Below, in pieces: positions 63,707-64,000 of a stretch of 64,000 nt of DNA. Made by a program: the position numbers and the translations under genes. Each line of letters opens with the position of its first letter. Position 1 is the first letter of the stretch. The notes under the pieces are model-generated. The model saw only the letters and a program-made list of their open reading frames with translations, did no database searches and was not told the origin of the DNA. The DNA is from Pseudoruegeria sp. SHC-113 (GTDB taxonomy: Bacteria; Pseudomonadota; Alphaproteobacteria; Rhodobacterales; Rhodobacteraceae), in NCBI RefSeq assembly GCF_025376885.1, contig NZ_JAHUBR010000001.1, forward strand, positions 248,001-312,000. The letters run 5' to 3'.

Positions 63707-64000
63707 AGCTTTCATAGACATCAACATCGTTCTGGCGCTCGCGCTGGCGCTTTGGTTCGGCCTGAAAGTCCTGCTAGACAAAAGCCCGCTGCGCCATGCC
63801 TACGGGCTGAAGCTGCGGCTGCTCAACGGCATTGCCTTCGCCGTGGTGCTGACGCCTCTCGCTGTGCTGATCTATCTCAAGGCCAAACTGCTGTTCGGGC
63901 TGGCCCGGGATCCGCTGAACCTGAGCGATCTTCTGGTGGCGAGCTACCTGAAGGGCGATATCGCCATGAAGGCCAGCGCCTTTGAATCCCTGCTGGCGTG
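63681..64000 (+). CDS. BlaR1-like M56 metallopeptidase, N-terminal part
   Basis: The reading frame is open to the window edge. It starts with MEVVRPVFEAFIDINIVLAL and shows two hydrophobic helices in the first 75 residues (ALALALWFGLKVLL, then GIAFAVVLTPLAVLIYL), as in the membrane part of BlaR1/MecR1-type M56 proteases. The HExxH zinc site would lie beyond the window. The start overlaps the 3' end of the BlaI-type gene by 26 bases, supporting a sensor-repressor pair. Confidence 0.65.
   Translation, partial: MEVVRPVFEAFIDINIVLALALALWFGLKVLLDKSPLRHAYGLKLRLLNGIAFAVVLTPLAVLIYLKAKLLFGLARDPLNLSDLLVASYLKGDIAMKASAFESLLA

Overview
The window reads as chromosomal DNA of a marine alphaproteobacterium of the Rhodobacteraceae (Roseobacter group). 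This rests on the high GC content, dense short-spaced operons, a petABC bc1 complex with PetP/PetR-type regulators, a rhizobial-type rhamnose ABC locus, a glycerol GlpVSTPQU ABC transporter, a RibH2-type lumazine synthase under an FMN riboswitch, and small interspersed repeats at gene ends. No phage, IS element, plasmid function or CRISPR array is visible.

Layout. (1) 1-14.3 kb is carbohydrate catabolism. It holds the end of a flavin-dependent tryptophan-halogenase-family gene overlapping a GH4 glycosidase, a serine beta-lactamase-fold hydrolase, and a complete L-rhamnose locus: rhaD-rhaI leftward, rhaR-S-T-P-Q-M-K rightward, with a striking symmetric operator between them. It ends at a terminator and tRNA-Leu(CAG). 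(2) 14.5-28.7 kb: NDUFA9-like protein, uppP, glutamate synthase gltDB, mtgA, GST, queG, two tandem EamA transporters, a 64-codon unknown gene and ilvE. (3) 28.9-35.9 kb: petP-petR, a histone-deacetylase-family amidohydrolase, xseB-ispA-dxs (isoprenoid supply), a six-helix membrane protein and a YeeZ-like reductase. (4) 36-39.8 kb: an ArsR/SRPBCC/YCII operon with a clear operator, a thioredoxin-CcdA pair, a further EamA transporter and HU. (5) 39.9-48.8 kb: ade-amn purine salvage, a class II aldolase, aroC-HD hydrolase and petABC. (6) 49-57 kb: GST, amidase, PaiB-like protein, FMN riboswitch-ribH, GST/CPT-like kinase, mtaB-dapF, tRNA-Lys(UUU) and a stand-alone Lrp ligand-binding domain. (7) 57.1-64 kb: the glycerol ABC operon and the start of a BlaI/BlaR1-type pair cut by the window end.

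How the genes work together. The rha genes import rhamnose (RhaSTPQ), epimerise it (RhaM), isomerise it (RhaI), phosphorylate it (RhaK) and cleave and oxidise it (RhaD fusion). The glp genes import glycerol with a heterodimeric ATPase that appears to have one consensus and one degenerate ATP site. ade and amn convert AMP to hypoxanthine via adenine. PetP/PetR lie about 17 kb from petABC instead of directly upstream as in Rhodobacter capsulatus.

Most of the window is ordinary core metabolism. The best leads for something less described are the symmetric decamer operator of the rha locus, the asymmetry of GlpS/GlpT, the interspersed gene-end repeat that supplies a stop codon or a ribosome binding site, and a few unrecognised small proteins.
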